Counted from the first letter of the stretch, positions 17,335 to 26,217 are shown. The stretch is DNA of 64,000 bases from Bradyrhizobium sp. B097 (GCF_038957035.1 NZ_CP152412.1:2662501-2726500); one strand, 5' to 3'. Notes: a model not told the origin generated them from the letters alone. Numbers and translations: made by a program.

Positions 17335-17490
17335 CGTCACCCCCGCGCAAAGGCTCCGCCTTTGCGCTGGAGGAGCGCGCTCTTGCGCGCGTCTCGAAGG
17401 GTCGACGGCCACCAGCGGGGCCGATTCATCCTTCGAGGCTCGCCCAGCGGCGCAAGTGCGCCGCAAGGCTCGCACCTCAGGATGACGGGG
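17335..17490. repeat. Dispersed composite palindrome
   Basis: This intergenic element contains GCAAAGGCTCCGCCTTTGC and TCGAAGG...CCTTCGA arms and ends CTCAGGATGACGGGG. It is related to the copy split by the IS at 13.3-14.3 kb and lies between two convergent genes. Confidence 0.75.
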
Positions 17491-17507
17491 AGAGAGAGGC
17501 GATGCCG

Positions 17508-18296
17508 CTAATCCGTTGCCCCGCCAGCGATCGGATCCAGCCCGCTCTTGACCAGCGCATCGCGCGCATATGATGAGGCGAGGAAGCCGATCAGCGCCTT
17601 GCCGGCTTCGGGCTGTTTCGACGCGGTCGCGATGCCGGCGGAGAACACCGTGATCTTCTGCAGCGGCTCCGGCAAGGGACCTATGATGTCGATGCCGGCA
17701 ACCGGCTTCAGCTCGGAGATCTGCTGCAGGCCGATCTCGGCCTCGCCCTTGGCGACGATCTCCCCGACCGGGGTCGCCGGGATCATCCGTGCCTTGTCCT
17801 TCATCTGATCGGCGATGCCGAGCTTGCCGAACATCTCGGTCGAGACATAGACGCCGCTGGCGCTGTCGGAATAGGCGACCGATTTCGCTGCCAGCAGCGC
17901 CTGCTTGACGGTGTCGGCCGAGCCGATGTCCGGCCTCGGTGCGCCTGATTTCACCGCAACGCCGATCGGCGACTTCACGAGGTCGACGCGGCTGTCGGCC
18001 GTCACCTTGCCCTGCTTGATGAGGTCCCCCAGCGCATAGCCGACCATGATCAGCACGTCGGCCGGCTCGCCGCGCTCCAGCCGCACCGGAATGGCGTTGG
18101 TCGTGGTGCCCATCGACGGCCCGAAGGCGGTCACCACCTTGTGCCCGGTCTTGCGCTCGAATTCCGGCACCAGCGCCTTGTAGGCCGCGGTCAGCCCGCC
18201 CGAGATCATGACATGGACTTCGGCGGCGGCTGCGGCTGACGTGAGGGCGAGGGCGCCGATGACGGCGAGCGTGAGGGTGCGGAAGGTGGCACGCAT
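17508..18296 (-). CDS. Molybdate-like ABC transporter substrate-binding protein
   Basis: The 262-residue protein has a signal peptide (ends SAAAAA) and the ModA-type binding fold: EVHVMISGGLTAAYKALVPEFERKTGH, FGPSMGTTTNAIPVRLERGEPADVLIMV, and VAYSDSASGVYVSTEMFGKLGI with a C-terminal AGKALIGFLASSYARDAL. Canonical ModA binds molybdate with Ser residues in such loops, but many paralogues bind other ligands. No ModB or ModC is adjacent, so the ligand is uncertain. It is convergent with the kinase/phosphatase gene. Confidence 0.82.
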   Translation of the reverse strand: MRATFRTLTLAVIGALALTSAAAAAEVHVMISGGLTAAYKALVPEFERKTGHKVVTAFGPSMGTTTNAIPVRLERGEPADVLIMVGYALGDLIKQGKVTADSRVDLVKSPIGVAVKSGAPRPDIGSADTVKQALLAAKSVAYSDSASGVYVSTEMFGKLGIADQMKDKARMIPATPVGEIVAKGEAEIGLQQISELKPVAGIDIIGPLPEPLQKITVFSAGIATASKQPEAGKALIGFLASSYARDALVKSGLDPIAGGATD

Positions 18297-18435
18297 GGAG
18301 TTTCTCCCTGGACGATTCTTGGGAAACGGGTCGTCGTGGCCGGGAGACTACTGCGCGGGGGAATGCGTGACTAGCCGCCGCGTCTTTGCGAGGCGCGCAA
18401 TGACGCAGATGGAGCAGTGTCGAGAGGCGAGATTT

Positions 18436-18524
18436 CGTAGCCCGGATGAAGCGCAGCGTAATCCGGGACCGGCCTCTCCGCGGAAACACTTCCCCGGATT
18501 GCGCTTCGCTTCATCCGGGCTACG
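18436..18524. repeat. Dispersed palindrome, family GTAGCCCGGATGAAGCG
   Basis: CGTAGCCCGGATGAAGCGCA and its complement TGCGCTTCGCTTCATCCGGG...CTACG form a hairpin just downstream of the PHB depolymerase stop. A decayed relative is at 63707-63775. Confidence 0.8.
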
Positions 18525-18533
18525 CGGAATCCC

Positions 18534-19763
18534 TCACGAATTCACATGCACGAAATCGCGCAGCAGCGGGTAGATCTCGTTGTTCCAGCGCTTGCCGGAG
18601 AACACGCCGTAGTGCCCGACGCCGGCCTGCATGTGGTGCACCTTGCGATAGGTGCGCACGCCGGTGCAGAGGTCCTGAGCGGCGAGCGTCTGCCCGATCG
18701 AGCAGATGTCGTCCTTCTCGCCTTCCACCGTCATCAGACCCATGCGCCGGATCGCGGCCGGGTTCACCGGGCGGCCGCGATGCATCAGCATGCCCTGCGG
18801 CAACAGATGCTCCTGGAACACGTCGCGCACGGTCTCGATATAGAATTCCGCCGGCAGATCCATCACCGCGAAATACTCGTCGTAGAACGTCTTGATCACC
18901 TCGGCCTTGGCGGTCTCGCCCTTGGCGAGATGGTCGGCGAGGTCGATGTGCTGCTTGATGTGGCGCTCCAGGTTCATCGAGACGAACGCCGTGAGCTGCA
19001 CGAAACCGGGATAGACCTGACGCAACGCGCCCTTGCACTGCATCGGCACGTAGTTGATCAGATTGTCCTCGAACCATTTGATCGGCTTGCTCTTGGCGAA
19101 TTCGTTCACCTTGGTCGGCAGGATCCTCGTGTCGATCGGTCCGGCCATCAGGGTCAGCGATGCCGGGCGCGCCGGATGATTGTCTTCGGACATCACCGCG
19201 GCAGCCGCCAGCGCCGACACCGAAGGCTGGCAGATCGCCACCATATGCGCGCGCGGGCCGAGCTGGCCGAGGAAGTCGATCAGATGGTCGGTGTAGTCCT
19301 CGAGCCCGAAGCGGCCCTCCTGGCGCGGGATGTCGCGCGGATTGTGCCAGTCGGTGATGTAGACGTCGTGGTCCTGCAGCAGCGTCTTCACGGTGCCGCG
19401 CAGCAGCGTGGCAAAATGGCCGGACATCGGCGCCACCAGCAGGAGCCGCGGCTGCTCCGGTCCGTCCACTTTCCTGAAATGCAGCAGCGAGCCGAACGGC
19501 GTCGCATAGGCGACCTCCTCGGTCACCTGGTATTCCCGGTTGCCGGCGGACACGCTGCCGATGGCGTAGTCCGGACGGGCGTAGGTCAGGGTGGAGCGCG
19601 AGATCAGCTCAAGCGCCGCCGCGAGCCGGCCGTAAACCCGGTCGGCGGCGCCCTGCGGCACCAGATTGAGGTATTTCAGCGCCGCTGCAGCCCCGGTCCG
19701 CCATGGCGCCGTGAGGTCCATGTGGTTCTGATAGGCTTGGTACATCATCGACATCATACGCAT
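18534..19763 (-). CDS. phaZ: Intracellular polyhydroxyalkanoate (PHB) depolymerase
   Basis: The 409-residue protein matches intracellular PHB depolymerases that hydrolyse native storage granules. The alpha/beta-hydrolase nucleophile elbow reads AICQPSVS, with Cys in place of Ser as is usual for this PhaZ class. Other family blocks are YITDWHNPRDIP, LMAGPIDTRILPTKVN and the C-terminal HMQAGVGHYGVFSGKRWN with the catalytic His. It has no signal peptide. The ATG at 19763 follows CAGGGGCG; 28 upstream in-frame residues are not part of the family. No granule-associated genes are adjacent. Confidence 0.92.
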   Translation of the reverse strand: MRMMSMMYQAYQNHMDLTAPWRTGAAAALKYLNLVPQGAADRVYGRLAAALELISRSTLTYARPDYAIGSVSAGNREYQVTEEVAYATPFGSLLHFRKVDGPEQPRLLLVAPMSGHFATLLRGTVKTLLQDHDVYITDWHNPRDIPRQEGRFGLEDYTDHLIDFLGQLGPRAHMVAICQPSVSALAAAAVMSEDNHPARPASLTLMAGPIDTRILPTKVNEFAKSKPIKWFEDNLINYVPMQCKGALRQVYPGFVQLTAFVSMNLERHIKQHIDLADHLAKGETAKAEVIKTFYDEYFAVMDLPAEFYIETVRDVFQEHLLPQGMLMHRGRPVNPAAIRRMGLMTVEGEKDDICSIGQTLAAQDLCTGVRTYRKVHHMQAGVGHYGVFSGKRWNNEIYPLLRDFVHVNS

Positions 19764-19928
19764 CCGCCCCTGGCCCGGCTGGATATGCAATATCGACGCC
19801 AGAGAGGGGGCGGGCTGCCCGGCAAATTGGCACGTGGCTTGCTGCAAAATTGAACGGCTCCGGGGCGCGGCGGTTGGACCGGCGCGCGGTCACCGGGGGC
19901 GGGACGCGTTCAGGCGTGAGGATCCGAT

Positions 19929-20585
19929 ATGGCGAAAGCGACACTCACCATCAGCAGCAAGAATTATTCGTCCTGGTCGCTGCGCGGCTGGCTGCTGGTG
20001 AAATTCGCCGGGCTGGAATTCGAGGAGGTGGTCACCGCGCCCGATGACGCCTCGGCGCGGGCCGAACTGCTGCTGCTGTCATCATCGATCCTGGTGCCCT
20101 GCCTGCGCCACGAGGGCGCGACCGTCTGGGATACCCTGGCGATCGGCGAGTATCTCAACGAGATCATGCCGCAGGCCGGGCTGCTGCCGGCGGACCGGAT
20201 CCAGCGCGCGCATTGCCGCTCGATCTCGGGCGAAATCCATTCCGGCTTCACCACGCTGCGGTCGTCGCTGCCGGTCAATCTCAAGGGGCATTTTCCCGGC
20301 TTCAAGATCTGGTCGCGGGCGCAGGCCGACATCGACCGTGTCTGCACCATCTGGGGCGATTGCCTCGGCATGTCAGGCGGACCGTTCCTGTTCGGCGAAC
20401 GCCGCACCATGGCGGACGCGATGTATGCCCCCGTCGTGACCCGCTTCATGACCTATGACGTCAAGCTCGACCCCGTTCTCGCGGCGTATGCCAGCACCAT
20501 CATGGTGATGCCCGAGATGCAGGAATGGATCGAGGCTGCGAAGGCCGAGCCTGCCGATGTCGAGGAGCTCGAGGTCGAATATTAG
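19929..20585 (+). CDS. Glutathione S-transferase family protein
   Basis: The 218-residue protein has the two-domain GST layout: an N-terminal thioredoxin-like half (ATLTISSKNYSSWSLRGWLLVKFAGLEFEEV, with Ser13-type catalytic candidates in KNYSSWS, and VWDTLAIGEYL) and a helical C-terminal half (GEIHSGFTTLRSSLPVN, FLFGERRTMADAMYAPVVTRF). It is probably cytoplasmic and may conjugate or reduce with glutathione. It is divergent from phaZ. Confidence 0.88.
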   Translation: MAKATLTISSKNYSSWSLRGWLLVKFAGLEFEEVVTAPDDASARAELLLLSSSILVPCLRHEGATVWDTLAIGEYLNEIMPQAGLLPADRIQRAHCRSISGEIHSGFTTLRSSLPVNLKGHFPGFKIWSRAQADIDRVCTIWGDCLGMSGGPFLFGERRTMADAMYAPVVTRFMTYDVKLDPVLAAYASTIMVMPEMQEWIEAAKAEPADVEELEVEY

Positions 20586-20906
20586 GCAGCGTGCGCCAAG
20601 GCCAGGCGGCGCGGGCGGCTCAAGCTCCAGGCAGGCCTTGCTCAATGGACGTGCCTTCGGCGTCCGGCACCGGCTGCGCGCGGCCGGCGCGCCCGGCAAC
20701 CGCCGAGCGCAAATATGTGCCTCGCGCCAAATGCTTCGGCGGCGATATCAGCGCATGGCGGGACCGATCGCCGCAGCACAACCGGGCTGGCAAGGATTTC
20801 GCATAGCAACAAGCGAGCTGTGACCGCGACGATGCGACGCTGCCGAAAATTTGGACGCTGAGCCGGCGCCGCGATCTCGCGAACACGAGAACCGTGGAGG
20901 CTTGAA
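20586..20906. other. Intergenic gap with no recognisable gene
   Basis: No frame here has both a plausible ribosome site and coding character, and I see no strong hairpin or known repeat. It presumably carries the promoter of the cupin gene. Confidence 0.4.
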
Positions 20907-21341
20907 ATGAACCAGCACGCCGCCGTCAGCAAATTCTCCCACGTCAAACCCGGTGACACCGAGTTCAAGGGCGGAGGTCTGCGCGACTTCTTCCTGTATC
21001 GCGATCTCGGCATCGCCGATGCCACCGGCGGGCAGGTGATCTGCCATCTGGTCAAGGCCAATCCCGACCTGCCGCCGGAAGAGGGCACCGGCTGGCACAA
21101 GCATCTGTGCGATTTTCAGATCGTCATCATGACCAAGGGCTGGGCGCGCTTCATGTACGAGGACAAGGAGACGCTGGTCGAGGCGGGCGACGTGATCCAT
21201 CAGCGGCCCGGCATCACCCACTATCTGTTCGATTACTCGAAGGACATGGAATACCTCGAGATCGTCAGCCCGGCCGATTTCAAGACCGTGGATGTGCCGC
21301 CGGCAACCGAGACGGTGCCGCCGGTGACGCCGTGGAAATGA
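20907..21341 (+). CDS. Cupin-domain protein
   Basis: The 144-residue protein is a single cupin with the two conserved motifs: GTGWHKHLCDFQIVIMTKGWARF with metal-binding His candidates, and AGDVIHQRPGITHYLFDYSKDMEYLEI. It has no signal peptide. A GTGGAGG site precedes the ATG. Single cupins of this kind may be enzymes, sensors or metal-binding proteins, and no function is assigned. Confidence 0.82.
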   Translation: MNQHAAVSKFSHVKPGDTEFKGGGLRDFFLYRDLGIADATGGQVICHLVKANPDLPPEEGTGWHKHLCDFQIVIMTKGWARFMYEDKETLVEAGDVIHQRPGITHYLFDYSKDMEYLEIVSPADFKTVDVPPATETVPPVTPWK

Positions 21342-21360
21342 TCGCGAGGAGGGACCGCAA

Positions 21361-21498
21361 ATGTCGTCCGCGGAGGAATTAACCTTTGTCGTCGGCCGCT
21401 GGCTGCGGCCGATCGTCATGCTTCTGTATGTGGTGCGCCGCCTCGGACTGATGACCACATCTAGCCGTGAACAACGGAGTACGTCGCTCGATCAGTGA
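21361..21498 (+). CDS. Possible 45-residue small protein with hydrophobic segment
   Basis: This short frame starts at an ATG 8 nt after a strong GAGGAGGG ribosome site, 19 bp downstream of the cupin stop. The product contains RWLRPIVMLLYVVRRLGLM, a possible short membrane or amphipathic segment with basic residues on both sides. It was too short for routine gene calling. The ribosome site is the main support; I recognise no family. Confidence 0.35.
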   Translation: MSSAEELTFVVGRWLRPIVMLLYVVRRLGLMTTSSREQRSTSLDQ

Positions 21499-21535
21499 TT
21501 CGGACGCGGTTCGTTCCATCCGCGTTCCAAATCTT

Positions 21536-21563
21536 AAAACGCCTCGCGTGCGCGTCGCGTTTT
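21536..21563. terminator. Possible bidirectional terminator
   Basis: AAAACGC and GCGTTTT flank a GC-rich loop between the small plus-strand frame and the convergent minus-strand gene, giving T-runs on both strands. The inner stem is weak. Confidence 0.4.
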
Positions 21564-21588
21564 GAAACAGCGCGCGCCCACGCAGCGC

Positions 21589-21813
21589 TCAGGCCATGCC
21601 CGCCTGCTTCACGCGCGGCATGCGCCAGGCGATGACGTTGACCTCCAGCGCGCCGCCGGTCGTGTCATTACGCCACTGCCCGTCGATGAATCGGCAGGCG
21701 AACGGCAGCTGATACGTGCCGCTGTGATCCTCACAAAGCACTTCCACGCGTTGTTCCGGCGAAGGTTCGCCATTGCCGTCGAATTGCGCCAGCCGTTTTT
21801 CGCGCGTAGCCAT
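21589..21813 (-). CDS. Conserved-looking 74-residue hypothetical protein
   Basis: The small soluble protein reads MATREKRLAQFDGNGEPSP followed by VEVLCEDHSGTYQLPFACRF and ends in AWRMPRVKQAGMA. The ATG at 21813 has GGAGA at good spacing; the longer frame upstream looks non-coding. Two Cys are present, but no known domain is recognised. The composition is less Arg/Ala-biased than shadow frames, which supports a real gene. Confidence 0.6.
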   Translation of the reverse strand: MATREKRLAQFDGNGEPSPEQRVEVLCEDHSGTYQLPFACRFIDGQWRNDTTGGALEVNVIAWRMPRVKQAGMA

Positions 21814-22002
21814 ACGATCTGTCTCCACTGCCCAAGGTCGAGCCAAAAGGGGTCGAACCAAACTAGTTCCGAAGGCCCCCGTCCCCACGAGTAGTCCCGG
21901 TAATGGGTCAAGCACACCGCTTGAATGCGGTTTCAGTGTGGTATGTGTGCCTGGCTTTCAGCGTCGCGAGCACAAAACTGTGAATGACGCATGTGATTGG
22001 GG

Positions 22003-22380
22003 ATGTCGATGATCGCGCGTTTCGCTGCTGCCTTGCTCGTGCCGCTTGCACTCGGCGTCGTCGGAACCGCGCATGCGCAGGACGTTCCCGGCATCGAGAT
22101 CTGCACCGTCGAGAAAACGATGGAGCGGCGCACCAGCTGCCTGCAGAGCAACGTCGATTTCCTGCAGAAGACGATCGGCAAGCTCACATCGGATCACCAG
22201 CAGAAGCTCGACGCCGCCAACCGGCAGGTCGAAAGCCTGAAGGGTTCGGTCGCGACCTTGCAGAAGATCGTCACTGATTTGCAGGCGGCGCAGATCAAGC
22301 TGACCGAGGATATGAAGAAGAAGGTCGACGCACCGCCGGCGAAGGATGCGACGCCTGTGGCGAAGGACGGGACGAAGTAG
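22003..22380 (+). CDS. Small periplasmic coiled-coil protein
   Basis: The 125-residue protein has a signal peptide (MSMIARFAAALLVPLALGVV through AHAQ), two Cys in ICTVEKTMERRTSCLQSN, a predicted coiled coil at about residues 50-105 (FLQKTIGKLTSDHQQKLDAA, RQVESLKGSVATLQKIV) and a Lys/Ala/Pro tail. It resembles small periplasmic coiled-coil proteins of unknown role. An ATG at 22009 is an alternative start with better spacing from the GGGG site. Confidence 0.7.
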   Translation: MSMIARFAAALLVPLALGVVGTAHAQDVPGIEICTVEKTMERRTSCLQSNVDFLQKTIGKLTSDHQQKLDAANRQVESLKGSVATLQKIVTDLQAAQIKLTEDMKKKVDAPPAKDATPVAKDGTK

Positions 22381-22407
22381 AAGAATTCCATCCGCGACCT
22401 CGCTTCA

Positions 22408-22519
22408 CCTCTCCCGCTTGCGGGGGAGGTCGGATCGCATCGCCAGATGCGATCCGGGTGGGGGCTCTCTCCACGATGTGACTCGTGGAGAGAGCCCTCC
22501 CCCGCAAGCGGGAGAGGGG
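22408..22519. repeat. Nested palindrome (CTCTCCCGCTTGCGGG family)
   Basis: CCTCTCCCGCTTGCGGGGGA at the left and its complement at the right enclose two further inverted pairs, GGATCGCATC/GATGCGATCC and GGGCTCTCTCCACGA/TCGTGGAGAGAGCCC. The same core recurs inside 36875-37096. Confidence 0.85.
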
Positions 22520-22551
22520 GCACACCGTTGTCGTGGCTCGCAGCGTACGTC

Positions 22552-23655
22552 TCACGCCACCCGATACGTCTCCATCACACCGCGATCCGGCTCGTAGCCG
22601 AGCCCGGGGCCCTGCGGCACGGCGACATGGCCATGGGCGTCGACGTCGATGCGGCCGCCCCACAGGCAGGCGGGGCGCTTCATGAAGAAGACTTCGATCA
22701 GGCCTTCGTCGCGGATCGCCATCAGATGCAGCGTGGCGAGGAAGCCCGGCCCGAAATAGGGCGAGTGCGGAATCACCTGGACGCCGAACTCGTCGGCGAG
22801 CACCGCCACGCGCAAAAATTCGGTGACGCCGCCGACCTTGATCACCGATGGCTGGGCGTGACTGACCGCGCCCGCGGTCATCATCTGGCGGAATTGATGC
22901 ACGGTGCAGGCGTTCTCGCCGGCCGCGATATCGAGCCGGCCTTCTTTCCGCACCTCCGCGAGCGTCGCAAAATCCTCCGGCGGCCAGACCGGCTCCTCCA
23001 GGAACATCGGCGCGGCCTGCTTGCAGTCGCGGGCGAACTGGATCGCCGCCGGTCCGTCCAGCGGGCAATTCATATCGACCATCAGCGGCACGCCGGGGCC
23101 GATCGCTTCGCGCGCCGCAGCAGCCGCAGGCACGGTGGTCTCGTGCAGCTTGATCGCGGCGTAACCGAGCTTGATCGCCTTCTTGCATTCGGCGGCGATG
23201 TGCGTCGGATTGCCGATCCGCATCAGGCTCGCATAGGCCGGAATCGTGCTGCGCTTGGCGCCGCCGATCAATTGATGCAGCGGCACGCCCTTCGCCTTGC
23301 CGGCGAGATCCCACAGCGCGATGTCGAGCGCCGAGATCGCAAACATCGTGATGCCGTAGCGGCCGAATAGATGCAAATTGCGCTGGATCTGTTCCATCGC
23401 GGCGGGAATGCTGGCGGCGTCGGGCACCTCGAGGCCGCGGGCCTGCGGCGCGATCATCTCGGCCACCGCCGCGCAACTCGTCTTCGGGCAGACATAGGCG
23501 AAGGCATCGCCCCAGCCGGTCAGGCCGGCATCGGTCGAAACCTCGACCAGCACCATGTCGAGCGCCGAGATCGCGGAAGCGCCCTGGCGGAAGCTTGCAG
23601 GGCCGGCGTCATAGGGAATGCGGATATGGTGGGCGCGGACGTCGGTGATTTTCAT
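22552..23655 (-). CDS. Enolase-superfamily enzyme (mandelate racemase/muconate lactonizing type)
   Basis: The 367-residue protein has the capping domain and TIM barrel of the mandelate racemase group. Visible active-site positions are Lys169 and His171 (KxH in AAIKLHE rather than KxK), metal ligands Asp194, Glu220 and Glu247, Lys273 in VIKVGG, and His297 in IPHSPY. The Asp that pairs with this His in mandelate racemase is Ser270 here (AQPSVIKVGG). A periplasmic binding protein gene lies upstream on the same strand, suggesting catabolism of an imported acid. The substrate cannot be named. Confidence 0.87.
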   Translation of the reverse strand: MKITDVRAHHIRIPYDAGPASFRQGASAISALDMVLVEVSTDAGLTGWGDAFAYVCPKTSCAAVAEMIAPQARGLEVPDAASIPAAMEQIQRNLHLFGRYGITMFAISALDIALWDLAGKAKGVPLHQLIGGAKRSTIPAYASLMRIGNPTHIAAECKKAIKLGYAAIKLHETTVPAAAAAREAIGPGVPLMVDMNCPLDGPAAIQFARDCKQAAPMFLEEPVWPPEDFATLAEVRKEGRLDIAAGENACTVHQFRQMMTAGAVSHAQPSVIKVGGVTEFLRVAVLADEFGVQVIPHSPYFGPGFLATLHLMAIRDEGLIEVFFMKRPACLWGGRIDVDAHGHVAVPQGPGLGYEPDRGVMETYRVA

Positions 23656-23786
23656 TGTTGTTGTCCTTCCGATCGCAGGATTTAGCAGGATGTCCCTGGA
23701 GCTCGTGAGGGCCGGACGCGGCAGCCTGGACAGCGCTGCTGCGGCGCGCCCGGGTTCCAGCCATCGCAGGTCTTGGTTGTAAAGCC

Positions 23787-23834
23787 TTGCTTGTGGCGAG
23801 TCTTGCCCGTGACAAGTCTTGCTCGTGAATCGTG
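23787..23834. repeat. Three tandem 16-bp units
   Basis: TTGCTTGTGGCGAGTC, TTGCCCGTGACAAGTC and TTGCTCGTGAATCGTG follow one another without gaps between the binding-protein and enolase-superfamily genes. They may be operator sites or a small slippage expansion. Confidence 0.5.
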
Positions 23835-23898
23835 TCGAAGACGTGGATGCCCGGCGTGGCGCCGGGCATCACGAACTCCGAAATTGTGGAGAAGGCTG

Positions 23899-25140
23899 CT
23901 ACGAACTCTTCTCGCCGCTCATGATGGGGCCGAACCGCTCCCAGCTCTCGCCCTTGAAGCGCATCATCTGCAACTGCTCGATCGGTGCATAGTCGTCCGG
24001 TCCGGTCTTGATCTTGGTGCCGGGCAGATAGATGCCGATCTCGAAGTTGAGGCTCGCCGCCTGCTTCATCAGGTTCTCGCGGGTGAGGTTGTCGCCGCAT
24101 TGCCGCAACACCTGCTCCAGCCCCTTGGCGACGCCGTAACCGAACACGGTCGAGGCGTCGTTCTGGTCGCCCTCAGGATACCATTTGGTCATGAAGGCGC
24201 GCCACTCGTTCATGGCCGGATCGTTCTTCCACTCGTGATCCGCGGGATCCTTCAGATACTGGGTCGACAGGATGTCCTGGCTCGCCTCATAGCCGGCGGG
24301 CTTCATCACGCCGCCGATCGAGACGGAGACGTTGGTCAGGAACTGGACCGGATGCCAATCCAGCTCGGCAGCCTTCTTGATCGCCTGCGCCGCGAACTTC
24401 GGCGTCGCGATGTTGACGAAGATGTCGGGGTTGGCGCCCTTGATCTGCACGATCTGCGAATCCACCGTCGGCGACGTGGTCTCGTAGGAGGATTCGACGA
24501 CGATCAGTTTCTTGGCCGCATCGCCGAGCCCCTCATGCAGGCCGATCAGATAGTCCTTGCCGAAATCGTCGTTCTGGTAGAGCACGCCGATGGTCTTGCC
24601 GGGATATTTCTGCAGGATGTATTTGGCATAGATGCGCGCCTCGACCTGGTAGCTCGGCTGCCAGCCCATGGTCCACGGAGAGTTCTTCGGATCGTTCCAC
24701 TTGGCGGCGCCGGTGGAGACGAACAGCTGCGGCACCTTCTTGGCGTTCATGTATTTCTGGATCGCGGTGTTGCCCGGCGTGCCCAACGGATTGAAGATCA
24801 ACAGCACCTCGTCGCTCTCCACTAGCTTGCGGGCCTGCTCGACCATCTTCGGCGGGCTGTAGCCGTCGTCGTAGGAGACGAAGTTGATCTTGCGGCCGTT
24901 GATGCCGCCCTCGCTGTTGACCTTGTTGAAATAGGCGGCTTCCGTCTTGCCGATCGTGGCGTAGGCGGATGCCGGACCCGAATAGGGCATGATGTTGCCG
25001 ACCTTGATCTCGGTGTCGGTCGCGCCCGGATCGTATTTCTTCTGGGCGTTGGCTGCGCTGGCGACGGCGATCGTCAAAAGCCCCGCAAGCGCCGCAGACT
25101 TGACGCAGTTGACATAGCTCAGGCGGTGGTGATGCATCAT
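23899..25140 (-). CDS. Branched-chain amino acid-type ABC substrate-binding protein (LivK-like)
   Basis: The 413-residue protein has a signal peptide (ends ASAANAQ) and the Peripla_BP_6 fold: TEIKVGNIMPYSGPASAYAT, YFNKVNSEGGINGRKINFV, DDGYSPPKMVEQARKLVE, and SYETTSPTVDSQIVQIKGA. Despite the family name, such proteins bind many aromatic or aliphatic acids. No permease or ATPase is adjacent; the next gene on the strand is an enolase-superfamily enzyme, which may act on the ligand. The ATG at 25140 follows GGAGG, which decides the start against an in-frame extension to 25311. Confidence 0.9.
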   Translation of the reverse strand: MMHHHRLSYVNCVKSAALAGLLTIAVASAANAQKKYDPGATDTEIKVGNIMPYSGPASAYATIGKTEAAYFNKVNSEGGINGRKINFVSYDDGYSPPKMVEQARKLVESDEVLLIFNPLGTPGNTAIQKYMNAKKVPQLFVSTGAAKWNDPKNSPWTMGWQPSYQVEARIYAKYILQKYPGKTIGVLYQNDDFGKDYLIGLHEGLGDAAKKLIVVESSYETTSPTVDSQIVQIKGANPDIFVNIATPKFAAQAIKKAAELDWHPVQFLTNVSVSIGGVMKPAGYEASQDILSTQYLKDPADHEWKNDPAMNEWRAFMTKWYPEGDQNDASTVFGYGVAKGLEQVLRQCGDNLTRENLMKQAASLNFEIGIYLPGTKIKTGPDDYAPIEQLQMMRFKGESWERFGPIMSGEKSS

Positions 25141-25377
25141 TGTCCTCCCTGACATGCTGGCCGCGGCTCGTGCAGTCTTGATTTTCGGGCAGCTTGGTGA
25201 GCCGTCGGATCGATGCAACTGCGAGTATGCACGATTGCAGCGGTGTTGCCAGCGACGGCTTTGCGGTAAAATTTCGCAGAGCGGAACCATAGTTTCGCCG
25301 CCGCGCAGCAAGGACTGTCAAACGCCGCGCGCGGCAGCCGTGCATGATGCCCGAGCTTTGCAGGAAGGCCGTCGTCC

Positions 25378-26217
25378 ATGAATCCAGCCCAAAAGGCGCT
25401 CTGGTACATCGAAAGCCACCTGCGCACGTCGCTGACGCTGGATGATATCGCGGTCGTTGCCGGGGTCTCGCGCTTCCATCTGGTGCGGGCGTTCGCGGAG
25501 GCGACCGGGTTTTCGGTGATGCGCTACGTGCGGGCGCGCCGCCTCAGCGAGGCCGCGCGCGAGCTCGCCGCCGGTGCGCCCGACATTCTCACGCTCGCGC
25601 TGGATGCGGATTACGGCTCCCACGAAGCATTCACCCGCGCGTTTCGCGACCATTTCGGCGTCACGCCGGAGACGGTGCGCGCGACGACGTGCCTGACCAA
25701 GCTCAAGCTTCAGGAGCCGATCACCATGATCTCGACCGCTCTCGATCACATCGATCCGCCGCGCATCGCGACCGGAAAGGCGTTTCTCGTCGCGGGGGTC
25801 GGCGAGCGCTACAACCACGCCAATGACAGCACGGCCGGCATCCCGAACCAGTGGCATGGTTTCCACCAGCAATGCGCGCATATTCCCCGCCAGGTCGGTG
25901 ACGTTGCCTATGGTGTCTGCTGCAACGGCGACGATGCCGGCAATTTCGACTACATCGCAGGTGTCGAGGTCGCCGATTTCTCGGACCTGCCGCGCGAGTT
26001 CGCGCGCGTCCGGATCCCGGCGCAGAAATATGTGGTGTTCACCCACGCCGACCACATCTCGACCATCCGCCGCACCGTCAACACGATCTGGAATCGCTGG
26101 CTGCCGCAGGCCGGCATGAAGGTCGCGGACGCGCCGAACTTCGAGCGCTACGACGACAAGTTCGACAAGAACAGCGGTAACGGCGGGCTGGAGATCTGGG
26201 TGCCGGTCGAGGAGTAG
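25378..26217 (+). CDS. AraC-family regulator with GyrI-like effector domain
   Basis: The 279-residue protein has the AraC DNA-binding domain at the N-terminus (residues 8-105, with DDIAVVAGVSRFHLVRAF and DADYGSHEAFTRAFRDHFGV) and a C-terminal GyrI-like/effector-binding domain (about 120-279, ending GLEIWVPV). This order is that of Rob/SoxS-linked multidrug-type regulators. It is divergent from the binding-protein gene at 25140 and only about 50 bp from a transglutaminase-like gene, which it may control. The effector is unknown. Confidence 0.88.
   Translation: MNPAQKALWYIESHLRTSLTLDDIAVVAGVSRFHLVRAFAEATGFSVMRYVRARRLSEAARELAAGAPDILTLALDADYGSHEAFTRAFRDHFGVTPETVRATTCLTKLKLQEPITMISTALDHIDPPRIATGKAFLVAGVGERYNHANDSTAGIPNQWHGFHQQCAHIPRQVGDVAYGVCCNGDDAGNFDYIAGVEVADFSDLPREFARVRIPAQKYVVFTHADHISTIRRTVNTIWNRWLPQAGMKVADAPNFERYDDKFDKNSGNGGLEIWVPVEE

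Noticed and set aside
20525..20886. Several short overlapping frames in the gap before the cupin gene
   Set aside because: Arg/Ala-rich composition, no ribosome sites, and mutually overlapping frames suggest non-coding sequence.
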